Shown: one piece after another, positions 6,398 through 15,167 of the stretch | How the letters are laid out: the number at the start of each line of letters is the position of its first letter | Numbering within the stretch: the first letter of the stretch is position 1 | Origin: Verrucomicrobiota bacterium | Lineage (GTDB): Bacteria > Verrucomicrobiota > Verrucomicrobiia > Palsa-1439 | DNA length: 52,117 nt | Direction: 5' to 3' | Assembly (NCBI GenBank): GCA_016871575.1 | Contig: VHCW01000026.1 | Span: forward strand, 1-52,117 | Notes under the pieces: generated by a model | Told to the model about the DNA's origin: nothing | The model's input: only the letters and a program-made list of their open reading frames with translations | Databases searched by the model: none | Translations under genes and position numbers: made by a program

Positions 6398-8443
6398 ATG
6401 CGAACCATTTCCAGTCTGCTGATTCTGTTCCTGGTGACCGGCACCCTGTCGCTCCCGGTCATCGCACAGGAACCAGAACGGCTCGTGACATTCGACCCCG
6501 CCACGATAAAGACCACCGACGCAAAGATCTTAGTCGTGCGCAACGGCGCACTGCGAATCGAAACCGGCCACAAGAATCCGTGGCCGGGCATCGTGCTGGC
6601 AGCGCCACAGGGCAAGTGGGACTTGTCGCGCCGGCAGTTTGTCGAGATGGACGTGAAGAATGTCGGCACGGAAGCCGTGACCGTTTCCTGTCGCGTGGAC
6701 AATCCGGGCGCTGACGGCAAGAACAATTGCATCACCGATCACCTTAAACTTGACCCCGGTGCCGGCGGGACGCTTCGCGTGGCGTTCGCCAGTTTTCCGG
6801 TGGCAGTCGCCGGCGGCGTGAAAATCATCGGGATGCGCGGCACACCGGGCGGAAGCGAGAAGCTTGACCCGGCCAACGTCACGCAGTTGGTGGTGTTCGT
6901 CGCCAAGCCGAAACGCGACCATATGTTCGAGATTTCCAACGTCCGCGCCGGTGGAACGCTCGAACTGATTGATGCGAAGAAGTTCTTTCCGTTCATTGAC
7001 GAGTTCGGGCAATTCATCCACCGCGACTGGCCGGGCAAGGTGCATTCGCAGGAAGAGTTCACCGTGCGACGCGAAGCGGAGAAGAAAGACATCGCCAAGC
7101 ATCCCGGCCCCGCCGACCGGAACCAATACGGCGGCTGGACATCCGGGCCGCAACTGAAGGCGGCTGGTTTCTTCCGAGCCGAGAAACACCAGGGCAAATG
7201 GTGGCTGGTGGACCCGGAGGGGCGGTTGTTCTGGTCGCACGGGACGGATTGTGTGCGCGTCGAGGCCGCCACGCCGATCACCGACCGCGAACATTATTTC
7301 CGGAACCTACCGGAAACCGGGAGCCCGTTTTACGGCAAAGGGCACTGGGCACCGCACGGTTATTACAAGGACCACTCGCCGTACAAGACCTTCGATTTCA
7401 GCGGCGCAAATCTGCGCCGCAAGTACGGCGAGGGTTATCTCCAGGCGCTCGCGGAGGTCACGCAGCGCCGGTTGAGGAGTTGGGGAATGAACACCATCGC
7501 CAACTGGTCCGACAGCGGTATCTATCTCCTCCGCAAAACGCCGTACACCACCACGTTGTCCATGTTCTCGAAGCGGTTGGAAGGCTCGCAAGGTTATTGG
7601 GGCAAGTTCGCCGATGTCTTTGACACGTCATTTCGCGAATCAATCCGTCGTGCCATCGAGAAAGAAAGAGGCCGCTCGGTGAACGACCCGTGGTGCATCG
7701 GCTATTTCGTGGACAACGAACTCGGCTGGGGCAGCGACACCTCGCTGGCTGTCGCCGCGCTTGCTTCACCTCCGAGCCAATCGGCAAAACAGGTGTTCAT
7801 CGCTGACCTCAAAGCCAAGTACGACGACATCGCGAAGCTAAACGAAGCGTGGGGAACTCAGTTCGCTTCGTGGGAAGCGGTGACTGCGCCGAAAACCAAG
7901 AAGGCCGACGATGATCTCCGCGCGTTCTACACCAAGACCGCCGAGACGTATTTCTCGACCATCCGCGACGAACTGAAGAAGGTCGCGCCGAACCAACTTT
8001 ATCTCGGCTGCCGGTTCGCTTGGGTCAACGACCGCGCGGCGCTTGCCGCCGCGAAGTTTTGCGACGTGATCAGCTACAACCGCTACGACTACAGCGTCGA
8101 AAAACTAAGTCTCCCCAGCGACCTCGACCGTCCGCTGATCATCGGCGAGTTCCATTTCGGCGCGCTCGACCGCGGGATGTTCCACACCGGCCTGCGCAAG
8201 ACCGTCAACCAGCAGGACCGCGCACAAAAGTATCGCGAGTACGTCGAGAGCGCGCTGCGCAACCCATTCGTGGTCGGCACCCATTGGTTTCAATACCGCG
8301 ACCAAGCCACCACCGGCCGCGGCGACGGCGAGAACTACCAAATCGGCCTCGTGGACATCTGCGACACGCCGTACCCTGAAACCGTCGCCGCACTACGCGC
8401 CGTCGGCGCCAAGATGTACGAATACCGTCTCAATCCACACTGA
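6398..8443 (+). CDS. GH50-like beta-agarase, secreted
   Basis: A 681-residue protein with a signal peptide (residues 1-23), a beta-sandwich region to about residue 190 that resembles the carbohydrate-binding-like N-domain of family 50 agarases, and a TIM barrel. In the barrel, WWLVDPEGRLFWSHGTDCVR (268-287), RLRSWGMNTIANWSDSG, GYFVDNELGWG with candidate acid/base Glu441, and IIGEFHFGALDRGMFHTG with candidate nucleophile Glu584 are the GH50 hallmarks. GH50 enzymes hydrolyse agarose or neoagaro-oligosaccharides. Remote members may act on other beta-galactosides, so the substrate is less certain than the fold. It stands alone behind its own promoter and converges with the GH43 gene, with 18 nt between stops. 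The nearby sulfatases would suit a sulfated galactan. Confidence 0.8.
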   Translation: MRTISSLLILFLVTGTLSLPVIAQEPERLVTFDPATIKTTDAKILVVRNGALRIETGHKNPWPGIVLAAPQGKWDLSRRQFVEMDVKNVGTEAVTVSCRVDNPGADGKNNCITDHLKLDPGAGGTLRVAFASFPVAVAGGVKIIGMRGTPGGSEKLDPANVTQLVVFVAKPKRDHMFEISNVRAGGTLELIDAKKFFPFIDEFGQFIHRDWPGKVHSQEEFTVRREAEKKDIAKHPGPADRNQYGGWTSGPQLKAAGFFRAEKHQGKWWLVDPEGRLFWSHGTDCVRVEAATPITDREHYFRNLPETGSPFYGKGHWAPHGYYKDHSPYKTFDFSGANLRRKYGEGYLQALAEVTQRRLRSWGMNTIANWSDSGIYLLRKTPYTTTLSMFSKRLEGSQGYWGKFADVFDTSFRESIRRAIEKERGRSVNDPWCIGYFVDNELGWGSDTSLAVAALASPPSQSAKQVFIADLKAKYDDIAKLNEAWGTQFASWEAVTAPKTKKADDDLRAFYTKTAETYFSTIRDELKKVAPNQLYLGCRFAWVNDRAALAAAKFCDVISYNRYDYSVEKLSLPSDLDRPLIIGEFHFGALDRGMFHTGLRKTVNQQDRAQKYREYVESALRNPFVVGTHWFQYRDQATTGRGDGENYQIGLVDICDTPYPETVAALRAVGAKMYEYRLNPH

Positions 8444-8461
8444 AATGAGCGTTGCGATGTC

Positions 8462-10015
8462 TTATTGGGATGTCTCCCAAATCTTCCGGAGCAACTCGAA
8501 CACTTCCGGCTTGGACTGTTTCAATTCGCCACGGTTGAACGGGTAGAAGTCGTTCATGCCGAAATAGGATTCGGTCATCTCGGCGAAGAATTCTTTCTGG
8601 TTCGTCAACGCGTAGTGCTTCTTCTTGCCGCCGAAGATGTGGAGCACCGAGTCGAAATGGCCGCTCTCCTTGACGCGTTTCCACGCCGCCGTGATCCCGG
8701 CGTTCTCGAAGCCGAGCACTTGATCGTGGTAAGCGTGTGCCAGTTCATGGAGCACCGCCCACGGTTGCCGCACGTAATGGTCTTCCGGCGTCACAAACCG
8801 CGAGGCGTCGGGAACGTGAACGCAGCGAGCCATGTTGGTCGAGTAGCCATGGTCGCACAGCCAACCCGCGCTGGGATGGTACTGCATGGAAGTGAGTTTG
8901 CCGTGTGAACGGTCCAGCCAGATCGGCACTTGACGGAGCCGCAGCAGTTTGTCAGGCGGCATCACCAAGGCAATGTTGAACAACCGGTTTTCCAACAACT
9001 GCATTGCGCTCTTGCCAAGCGCCGCATCGGCGTCGCCAAGCAACCGGTCGTCCACATGGACAGTCCAGCCTTCGATGGTTCGTGTCGTGTGCGAAGATGG
9101 TTTCGGCGGCGTCATATTCGGAGCATGTTGTTCGACATCGCGGGTGGCTTTGCCGAAAAGGCGGCCTTGCTCGTCGAAGTGAAGCGGGTCGAGACAGATG
9201 AACCGGTTCCACTCGCGCTTTGCGGTGTTCTTTTGGTGATAGACGTGCCACCACTGCCCCACGCGGTCTTGAACGGCGCAGCCGTGGCCGGGACCGAACA
9301 GGCCCTCGGAACGTTGAATGATCGGATTGTGCGGCGCGCGCTGGAATGGGCCGAGCGGGCTTGACGCTGTGGCGTAGCCGACGGCGTAGTCGGGCGTGTC
9401 CGCGCCGGAACCGCTGTAGAGCAAATAATAAAGTCCGTTGCGCTTGATCAACCACGGTCCTTCGGTCACATGCCCGGCGCGTTTCTCCCAGTCGCTCTCC
9501 GGCCGAAGCACAACCTTGGGGTTGCCTTCCGGTTCCGTCGGCGAGCGCATCGGCTGAACCATGATGCGGAAACCGGGGAACTTCACGAAGTACAAATACA
9601 GCCGCCCGTTGTCGTCGCGGAACAAATGCGCATCAATCGCGTCGTCGAACAACTTCCGCGGATTCGTGAACGGCCCCAACGGCCTGTCCGCCACGGCGAC
9701 GCCAACGGTTTTGTTGGCAGTGTAGTAGAGATGGAACTGGCCCGACACCGGGTCGCGCCAGACATCCGGCGCCCAGATATGCCGGTCGCCCGGCTGGAAG
9801 ACGACCGGCCCGCGTTGCCAGTTGACCAAGTTGGTTGAGGTGTAAGCGCGGTAGCCGTTGTCGCCATTCACGTCGCCGGTCGCGTACAGATAGTAACGGC
9901 CTTCGTGAAAGATGACGCACGGGTCGGCGAGATTACCCTTGATGATCGGGTTGCGATACGTGTCCGCTGCGAATGCCGCGGTGACAATCAGGAACAAGGA
10001 AGCGAGACGAGTCAT
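8462..10015 (-). CDS. GH43 glycosidase fused to an HELAH zinc-peptidase-like domain
   Basis: A 517-residue secreted protein (signal peptide MTRLASLFLIVTAAFAA) with two modules. Residues 18-290 are a five-bladed beta-propeller of family GH43 (xylosidase/arabinofuranosidase type). The three expected acids are visible: Asp31 in NLADPCVIF, Asp128 in DAIDAHLFRDD and Glu185 in HVTEGPWLI. Residues about 315-517 form a second domain containing WAVLHELAHAYHD (HExxH, His423-Glu424...His427) and a downstream KEFFAEMTESYFG helix whose Glu479 could be the third zinc ligand. This is the arrangement of gluzincin-like peptidases, including lethal-factor-like ones. Start 10015 gives a signal peptide; upstream codons do not. 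The gene is divergent from the alpha/beta hydrolase. The HExxH domain could be active or a binding domain; its substrate is unknown. Confidence 0.85.
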   Translation of the reverse strand: MTRLASLFLIVTAAFAADTYRNPIIKGNLADPCVIFHEGRYYLYATGDVNGDNGYRAYTSTNLVNWQRGPVVFQPGDRHIWAPDVWRDPVSGQFHLYYTANKTVGVAVADRPLGPFTNPRKLFDDAIDAHLFRDDNGRLYLYFVKFPGFRIMVQPMRSPTEPEGNPKVVLRPESDWEKRAGHVTEGPWLIKRNGLYYLLYSGSGADTPDYAVGYATASSPLGPFQRAPHNPIIQRSEGLFGPGHGCAVQDRVGQWWHVYHQKNTAKREWNRFICLDPLHFDEQGRLFGKATRDVEQHAPNMTPPKPSSHTTRTIEGWTVHVDDRLLGDADAALGKSAMQLLENRLFNIALVMPPDKLLRLRQVPIWLDRSHGKLTSMQYHPSAGWLCDHGYSTNMARCVHVPDASRFVTPEDHYVRQPWAVLHELAHAYHDQVLGFENAGITAAWKRVKESGHFDSVLHIFGGKKKHYALTNQKEFFAEMTESYFGMNDFYPFNRGELKQSKPEVFELLRKIWETSQ

Positions 10016-10101
10016 GGTGAATGTGAGAATACACCGACACGCGGAAATCTGAAATCCGGATTTGACTGGTTTGCGCCCGCCTGCAGCGATATAAATCAAG
10101 C

Positions 10102-12186
10102 ATGAAACACCGCGTCACAGGTTTGACCCGTCGCGACTTGCTCCGGAAAACAGGACTGGCTGTTCTCAGCGTTCCGCTCCTCGATTGGTTGCTTGTCAAC
10201 GAACTCCACGCCGCCGCCAAGGCGTCGCCACCGAAGCTCGAACCGCTCGCGCCGCTGAATCGGTTCCCGCGCATGGTGCACGAATACTTCGTCAATCGCG
10301 TCCGGCACATCGAACAGGAAGCCAACCAACGGCGCTCCGCGCTCCGAAGCCGATCCGATGCGCTGGCCTATGTCCGTTCGGTGCGCGAGAAAATCCAAAG
10401 CTCCTTCGGCCCGTGGACGGAGAAGACGCCGCTCAACCCGCGCATCACCGGTGTCGTGGAACGCGACGCCTACAACATCGAAAAAATCATCTTTGAAAGC
10501 CGGCCCGGTCTTCTGGTCACCGGCAACCTTTACGTTCCGAAAGGACGAAAGTTTCCCCTACCCGGTGTCATCGGGGTCTGCGGCCACTCGGCCAACGGCA
10601 AGGCGGCGGGTTATAACCAGAGTTTTTCGCAGGGCCTTGCGCGGATGGGCTACGTGACGTTGATCTTCGACCCAATCGGACAAGGTGAACGCTCGCAATA
10701 CGTGGATGCAAACCTGAAGTCGCGTATCGGTCTCGGCGTGGCCCAACATCTTCAAGCGGGAAACCAACAGTTTCTCGTTGGTGAATTTTTCGGAGCGTGG
10801 CGCGCTTGGGACGGCATCCGCGCGTTGGACTATCTTTCCACGCGGCCGGAAGTTGACCCAAAACAAGTCGGCGTTACCGGCTGTTCCGGCGGCGGCACAA
10901 TGACCACTTGGCTGGCGGGCGTTGAGCCACGATTCTCAATGGCCGCGCCATCGTGTTTCGTCACGACATTTCGCCGCAATCTGGAAAACGAACTGCCTGC
11001 TGACACCGAGCAATGCCCGCCACGGGCGCTCGCGCTCGGCCTCGACCATTCGGATTTTCTCGCCGCGCTGGCGCCGAAACCGGTGCTCATCCTCGCGCAG
11101 GAAAAAGATTACTTCGACGCGCGCGGAGCGGAAGAGGCGCTCGACCGGTTGCGCCGGCTCTACAGATTGCTCGGAGCGGAACGCAATGTCGAGTTGTTCA
11201 CCGGCCCGCTCTACCACGGTTATACACCGGAAAGCCGTGAAGCGATGTATCGCTGGTTCAATCACGTCACGAAGATTTCCGACGCCCAGACCGAGCCGCC
11301 GCTGACCATCGAGAAGGACGAGACGCTGTGGTGCACGCCGCACGGACAAGTCGCCGAATTGAAATCGCGCACGGTCTTTTCGTTCACGCAAGACAAGGCT
11401 CGCGCCTTGAGCCGGCGACGCAACTCGTCTCTTACAAAAGCATTAGCGAACACGCTGAAGCTTCCCCCGCGTTCCGGCGCTCCCGAGTACCGCATCCTGC
11501 GCCCGCTGAGCGGTCGCCGGTATCCGAAGAGATACACTGTCGTTTATGCGGTTGAGACCGAGCCGGGGATCCAGGCGGTTGTGTACCGGTTGTCGGACGA
11601 ACCGATCATGTCGCGCCCGCCGCGCGGGATTGACCGCGCGGTGCTGTACGTGTCGCACCAGTCCGCCGACGCCGAGTTGCGGGACGAACTGTTGATCGGC
11701 GAACTGCTGAAGTCGGAACCGGCCTCGGCGCTGTACGCCTGCGACGTGCGCGGCATCGGCGAGTCACAACCCGACACCGGCAGCCTGCGAAGTTTTCTGA
11801 ACGCCTATGGCAACGATTACTTCTACGCCATCCATTCCATCATGCTTGACTATCCTTACATCGGCCAGAAGACGCACGACGTGTTGCGGGTGATTGACTG
11901 GCTGGTCAGTTGCGGCCACAAGGAGATTCACCTGGCCGCCAAAGGCTGGGGCGCAATACCCGCGACATTCGCCGCGGTGCTGGCCAAGCCGGTTATGCAG
12001 GTCACACTGAAAAACGCTCTCGTCTCCTACTCTGCCATCGCCGAGTCGGAGGACTATCAATGGCCGCTCTCCACGCTGCTACCCGACGTCCTCAAACATT
12101 TCGACCTGCCCGACTGCTACCAGGCGTTGGCCGCCAAGAAACTCCGGCAGATCGAGCCGTGGGGCGCGATCCCCACACCGGTATAA
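10102..12186 (+). CDS. Tat-exported tandem alpha/beta hydrolase (acetyl xylan esterase / dienelactone hydrolase-like)
   Basis: A 694-residue protein starting with a twin-arginine signal (GLTRRDLLRKTGLAVLSVPLL). The first hydrolase domain (about 120-400) has the oxyanion region VIGVCGHSANGKAAGYNQSF, the DPIGQGERSQ loop, and the nucleophile elbow GVTGCSGGGTMTTW with Ser262. A histidine is available in LYHGYTPESREAMY. The second half (about 480-694) looks like another alpha/beta hydrolase domain (CDVRGIGESQPDTG, HLAAKGWGAIPATFAA) with the nucleophile serine apparently replaced, so it is probably non-catalytic. Homologues are annotated as acetyl xylan esterases or prolyl-oligopeptidase-like hydrolases. 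A TATAAAT sits 5 nt upstream of the ATG and no Shine-Dalgarno is seen. It converges with the sulfatase at 12196. Confidence 0.82.
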   Translation: MKHRVTGLTRRDLLRKTGLAVLSVPLLDWLLVNELHAAAKASPPKLEPLAPLNRFPRMVHEYFVNRVRHIEQEANQRRSALRSRSDALAYVRSVREKIQSSFGPWTEKTPLNPRITGVVERDAYNIEKIIFESRPGLLVTGNLYVPKGRKFPLPGVIGVCGHSANGKAAGYNQSFSQGLARMGYVTLIFDPIGQGERSQYVDANLKSRIGLGVAQHLQAGNQQFLVGEFFGAWRAWDGIRALDYLSTRPEVDPKQVGVTGCSGGGTMTTWLAGVEPRFSMAAPSCFVTTFRRNLENELPADTEQCPPRALALGLDHSDFLAALAPKPVLILAQEKDYFDARGAEEALDRLRRLYRLLGAERNVELFTGPLYHGYTPESREAMYRWFNHVTKISDAQTEPPLTIEKDETLWCTPHGQVAELKSRTVFSFTQDKARALSRRRNSSLTKALANTLKLPPRSGAPEYRILRPLSGRRYPKRYTVVYAVETEPGIQAVVYRLSDEPIMSRPPRGIDRAVLYVSHQSADAELRDELLIGELLKSEPASALYACDVRGIGESQPDTGSLRSFLNAYGNDYFYAIHSIMLDYPYIGQKTHDVLRVIDWLVSCGHKEIHLAAKGWGAIPATFAAVLAKPVMQVTLKNALVSYSAIAESEDYQWPLSTLLPDVLKHFDLPDCYQALAAKKLRQIEPWGAIPTPV

Positions 12187-12195
12187 CGCGCAGAG

Positions 12196-13638
12196 TTATT
12201 TCTCGTTCCTGCGTTTCTTGCCTTTGCGAGGCGCGTCGCGTTGGGGTGACACATACTTCTCATCATCGCTGACAGCCCAAGCAAGATCGGCGCGAATAGA
12301 GGGATGATCGGCGTGCGGTTCCTTGCAGCGCCGCGCGTACTCCAACAACGCGCGCGCCAAGTTGCGCACGATTGGACGCGAGCCAGGCGCAGAGAAGATG
12401 TTGCGCAACTCAAAAGGGTCTTGGTCAAGGTCAAACAAGCTCGGCTCCGCGTCTGTCGCAACGACCAACTTGTAGCGGCTCGACACGGCCATGAGCCAAC
12501 GGCCGTTGGCGTGGCGGGAAACAGTGATGTTCTTCCAATCCGGCGGCGTTTTGCCGGTGAGGAAGATCGTTGCAGCGTCGCGGCCTTCGTCGCGTTCGTC
12601 GCGCGGCAGGCCGAGCAATCCGAGCAACGTCGGCTTGAAATCCGTGGTGTTGAGCGCCTCGTGAACGACGCTGCCGGGCTTGATTTTGCCGGGATAACTG
12701 ATGAGGAACGGGATGCGGGCGGACGCTTCAAAAGGAACGCCTTTGTTGAGAAGCCCGTGTTCGCCGCACATATCGCCGTGATCGGAAGTGAAAACAACAA
12801 CCGTCTTTTCCATGAGGCCAGCGGCGCGAAGAGCGTCAAGGATTTTGCCGATGTTGTCGTCAAGGCACTTCACCATGCCAAAATACCAACTCATGTTTTC
12901 CATCCGTCCTTGCCCTTTTGCTGAGAGCGGCAATTGGAATTTGAAAGAATCGAACATGGTGTCGTAGGGCGAACGAACCCGATTGGGGCCATGCGGATCA
13001 GGAAAGCTGACCATGTAACAGAACGGCTTGTCCTTGTGTGCTTGGATGAAGCTGGCGGCTTTGTCAGCCAGAAAATCCGTGGTGTATGTTTTTTTGTCGC
13101 CCAGACCGCGCTCATTCACCGACGGACCGGAAGACGTTTCCAACACTTCCTTCCAATGACCGCGATTGAACATATAGCGGTTGTCTTGAAAGCCAAACTG
13201 GCGCGACGGCGTCCAGCCCGGTTTGGCGTCGCCGTCCAGATGCCACTTGCCGGCGTAGCCGGTCGCATAGCCGTGCCGGCGCAACGCCTCGGCGAATGTG
13301 ACAACATCGTCGTTCATCGGCTTGTCATTGACCGGCGCGCCGGTGTTTTGCGGATACCGCCCGGACACGAACGAGGCCCGCGACGGCGTGCAGACCGGCG
13401 AGGCGGCATAAAATCGGTCGCAGAGAGCGCCTCGCTTGGCAATCGAATCAATGTGCGGCGTCTCGACCGCAATGCCGTCGCCCCACGCGAACGACGCCTC
13501 CTTCGGCAACAGCGCCCGGTAACAGCCGAGCGTGCGAAAGTTCTGCTCGTCGGTGTGCAGGATAAGCACATTGGTTTTTTCCGCGGCGAACGTCTGGCCG
13601 CAGAGAAGAGCGAGTACCACGACAAACAGTGTCTTCAT
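12196..13638 (-). CDS. Secreted sulfatase, formylglycine-dependent (CTPSR)
   Basis: A 480-residue type I sulfatase that would release sulfate from a sulfated sugar or small ester. The signal peptide is MKTLFVVVLALLCGQTFAA. Metal-site residues include Asp30 in LILHTDEQN, where the usual second Asp is replaced, and Asp286-His287 in FTSDHGDMCGEHG. Cys83 in SPVCTPSRASFVSGRYPQNTG is the residue converted to formylglycine, and Lys131/His133 lie in YAGKWHLDGD. The C-terminal small domain has LFDLDQDPFELRNIF. A basic tail (RKGKKRRNEK) ends the protein. Substrate is not predictable; the family is closest to iduronate-2-sulfatase/choline-sulfatase-like enzymes. Its 30-nt 5' flank resembles that of the SGNH hydrolase upstream. 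Confidence 0.92.
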   Translation of the reverse strand: MKTLFVVVLALLCGQTFAAEKTNVLILHTDEQNFRTLGCYRALLPKEASFAWGDGIAVETPHIDSIAKRGALCDRFYAASPVCTPSRASFVSGRYPQNTGAPVNDKPMNDDVVTFAEALRRHGYATGYAGKWHLDGDAKPGWTPSRQFGFQDNRYMFNRGHWKEVLETSSGPSVNERGLGDKKTYTTDFLADKAASFIQAHKDKPFCYMVSFPDPHGPNRVRSPYDTMFDSFKFQLPLSAKGQGRMENMSWYFGMVKCLDDNIGKILDALRAAGLMEKTVVVFTSDHGDMCGEHGLLNKGVPFEASARIPFLISYPGKIKPGSVVHEALNTTDFKPTLLGLLGLPRDERDEGRDAATIFLTGKTPPDWKNITVSRHANGRWLMAVSSRYKLVVATDAEPSLFDLDQDPFELRNIFSAPGSRPIVRNLARALLEYARRCKEPHADHPSIRADLAWAVSDDEKYVSPQRDAPRKGKKRRNEK

Positions 13639-13730
13639 GGCGGTGTTGTATCAGAATCCAGCATCGAGGCGACAAGAAATATTCCGCTTTCGCTGAAGCT
13701 ACTGTACCGTCAATCCTATTGTAAGGGTGG

Positions 13731-13837
13731 TTGTAGTAAGCCACGCAGCGAAGCGAAGTGGCGCTGCACAACGTCGCTGTGTCCCAACGGCCCGCGCTCC
13801 GGCCCGAAACGGCATGGGACTGCGTGCGTAACTACAA
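13731..13837. repeat. Imperfect inverted repeat, TTGTAGT-ended family, copy 1
   Basis: TTGTAGTAAGCCACGCAGC (13731-13749) pairs with the reverse complement of ACTGCGTGCGTAACTACAA (13819-13837), 16 of 19 positions matching. Inner hairpins are GCCAC/GTGGC (13740-13744, 13758-13762) and TCCCA/TGGGA (13782-13786, 13815-13819). It lies in the 401-bp gap 13639-14039 between two - strand genes; no coding sequence is seen in that gap. A relative lies at 14992-15074. Confidence 0.7.
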
Positions 13838-13913
13838 ACGCACCCGAACATTCAAGATTGACGGAGTACTTGTGCCACAGGGGCAGGAAGTAACTGCGTT
13901 TCACATCTTTCGC

Positions 13914-13955
13914 CCGTCGGGTGTTGTGTAATAGCTGTTACACAACACCCGACGG
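13914..13955. terminator. 18-bp perfect stem with 6-nt loop
   Basis: Arms 13914-13931 and 13938-13955 (core TCGGGTGTTGTGTAA / TTACACAACACCCGA) are perfectly complementary around a 6-nt loop. It sits about 85 nt downstream of the SGNH hydrolase stop on the - strand, where a terminator is expected, but no clear T tract follows on either strand. Terminator is the best guess; a regulator site is possible. Confidence 0.45.
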
Positions 13956-14002
13956 CGGGAGACAGCGTTTTTTACAGCGTGACAAATTGTTCCGATTTCG
14001 TT

Positions 14003-14026
14003 CCGCCTTCGCGAAAGCCACGGCGG
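14003..14026. repeat. CCGCC...GGCGG short palindromic repeat, copy 1
   Basis: A 24-nt unit with CCGCC and GGCGG ends around an inner CTTCGCGAAAG hairpin. A second 24-nt unit with the same ends and related centre is at 22979-23002. Both stand in non-coding DNA. Confidence 0.6.
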
Positions 14027-14039
14027 ACAGTTCCGTCAA

Positions 14040-14849
14040 TCAGCGAAGCGCAACGAGGATTTCGCTGGCAACCTTCTTGCCGAGGAAATCGTAGCCGGCG
14101 CTGTTGAAATGACAGTCGTCCTTATTCTGGTATTCAGAGAGGTGCGGCTGAATGTGCGCGTGAAGATCGTCAATGGCGATGTTGTGTTTCTTCATCACGC
14201 GCGCGGCGATGGCATTGCGCTCAACGATGGCGTCGTCGCTGCCGTACTTGCCTTGTGGCGGCAACGGCGTGCTGCTGGCCCACATCAGTTTCGCACCGGT
14301 TTTCTGGAGGCGAGCGATGATCTGTTCGAGACGCTGCTCATAGTCGGTAGGCTTGGTGGCGCGGTCATGAATGCCGAAGTTGAAGTGGATGAGATTCCAT
14401 TTCCCGTCGCCAAGCCAGATGTCGAGCTTCTTCAAGCCGTTCGCAGTCGGGCCGCAATTCTCCGGCGCGCGATGAACGTTGACCTTTCCGTCGAGCGCCT
14501 TGCGGACGGGAAGCGTGTAGCCGCGCGAGATGGAATCGCCGATGAGCAGCACGCGCGGCAGTTTCGGGTCGTCCACCACAAAGTCCCAAGCGTTCGATTT
14601 GCCGGCAACCTTGTCTTTCTTGTGCAGCGGCAGATAAAAGCCACCGAGGCACTGCTGGAGGACGCGCTCCCACGCCTGTTGTTCCGGCGGCAGCTTGGCG
14701 ACCCACGCGGCGTATTGCTCGTCGAGAAGTTTGTCGGCAGCGGCTTTCTTCTCGGCGGACTCTTTCGCGTTGGTCGGCTCGGTCGCGGCGAAGACTTGGC
14801 CGCAAAAAAGCGCAAGAAGCGCAACAAGAAGGATGGATAGTGATTTCAT
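14040..14849 (-). CDS. Secreted SGNH/GDSL hydrolase
   Basis: A 269-residue extracytoplasmic esterase of the SGNH superfamily, probably removing acetyl or other acyl groups from carbohydrate. It has a signal peptide (MKSLSILLVALLALFCGQVFAA), then a helical N-terminal region of about 75 residues with LPPEQQAWERVLQQ. The catalytic domain follows: block I RVLLIGDSISRGY with Ser106, the Gly block near NVHRAPENCGPTANG, the Asn block HFNFGIHD, and block V DDCHFNSAGYDF with Asp244 and His247. All four SGNH blocks are present. Start 14849 gives the signal peptide. The gene sits alone between two repeat-bearing gaps and beside sulfatases, consistent with de-esterification of the same polymer. Confidence 0.88.
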   Translation of the reverse strand: MKSLSILLVALLALFCGQVFAATEPTNAKESAEKKAAADKLLDEQYAAWVAKLPPEQQAWERVLQQCLGGFYLPLHKKDKVAGKSNAWDFVVDDPKLPRVLLIGDSISRGYTLPVRKALDGKVNVHRAPENCGPTANGLKKLDIWLGDGKWNLIHFNFGIHDRATKPTDYEQRLEQIIARLQKTGAKLMWASSTPLPPQGKYGSDDAIVERNAIAARVMKKHNIAIDDLHAHIQPHLSEYQNKDDCHFNSAGYDFLGKKVASEILVALR

Positions 14850-14991
14850 GGGGATGTTGTACCAGAATCCTGCTTGCCCGGCCACGACCACGTTTTCAAG
14901 TTGTATCAAACCTCGCCCCACCGCCGCGACACCAAATGTTCCGGTGTTGTTCCGGATCGTTTGTTGTCGCCACATCATGCTGAAGTGGTAG

Positions 14992-15074
14992 GTTTGTAGT
15001 CAGGCACGAAGCTCTGAGCGGAGTGCCGTGGGGTCGCAAAACGCCACTCCGCAGGCTCCGTGGCTTACGACGAA
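14992..15074. repeat. Imperfect inverted repeat, TTGTAGT-ended family, copy 2
   Basis: The left half starting GTTTGTAGTCAGGCACGAAG and the reverse complement of the right half (starting GTTCGTCGTAAGCCACGGAG) match at most positions, including the inner GCGGAGTG. Ends resemble those of the repeat at 13731-13837, so the two flank the SGNH gene. The rest of the 318-bp gap 14850-15167 shows no coding potential or other clear signal. Confidence 0.65.
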
Positions 15075-15167
15075 CATCCGGTTAGCGGGCGTTGGCGCAA
15101 GCGCAAGATTCACAGTGCAGGCGGTTGATTGGCTCTTGGAGTCGGCGGGAGATTCCGTTCGCTAATC

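Noticed and set aside
13914-13955. tRNA-like or riboswitch structure
   Set aside because: A single long stem with a 6-nt loop and no multi-branch pairing. A terminator or protein site fits better.
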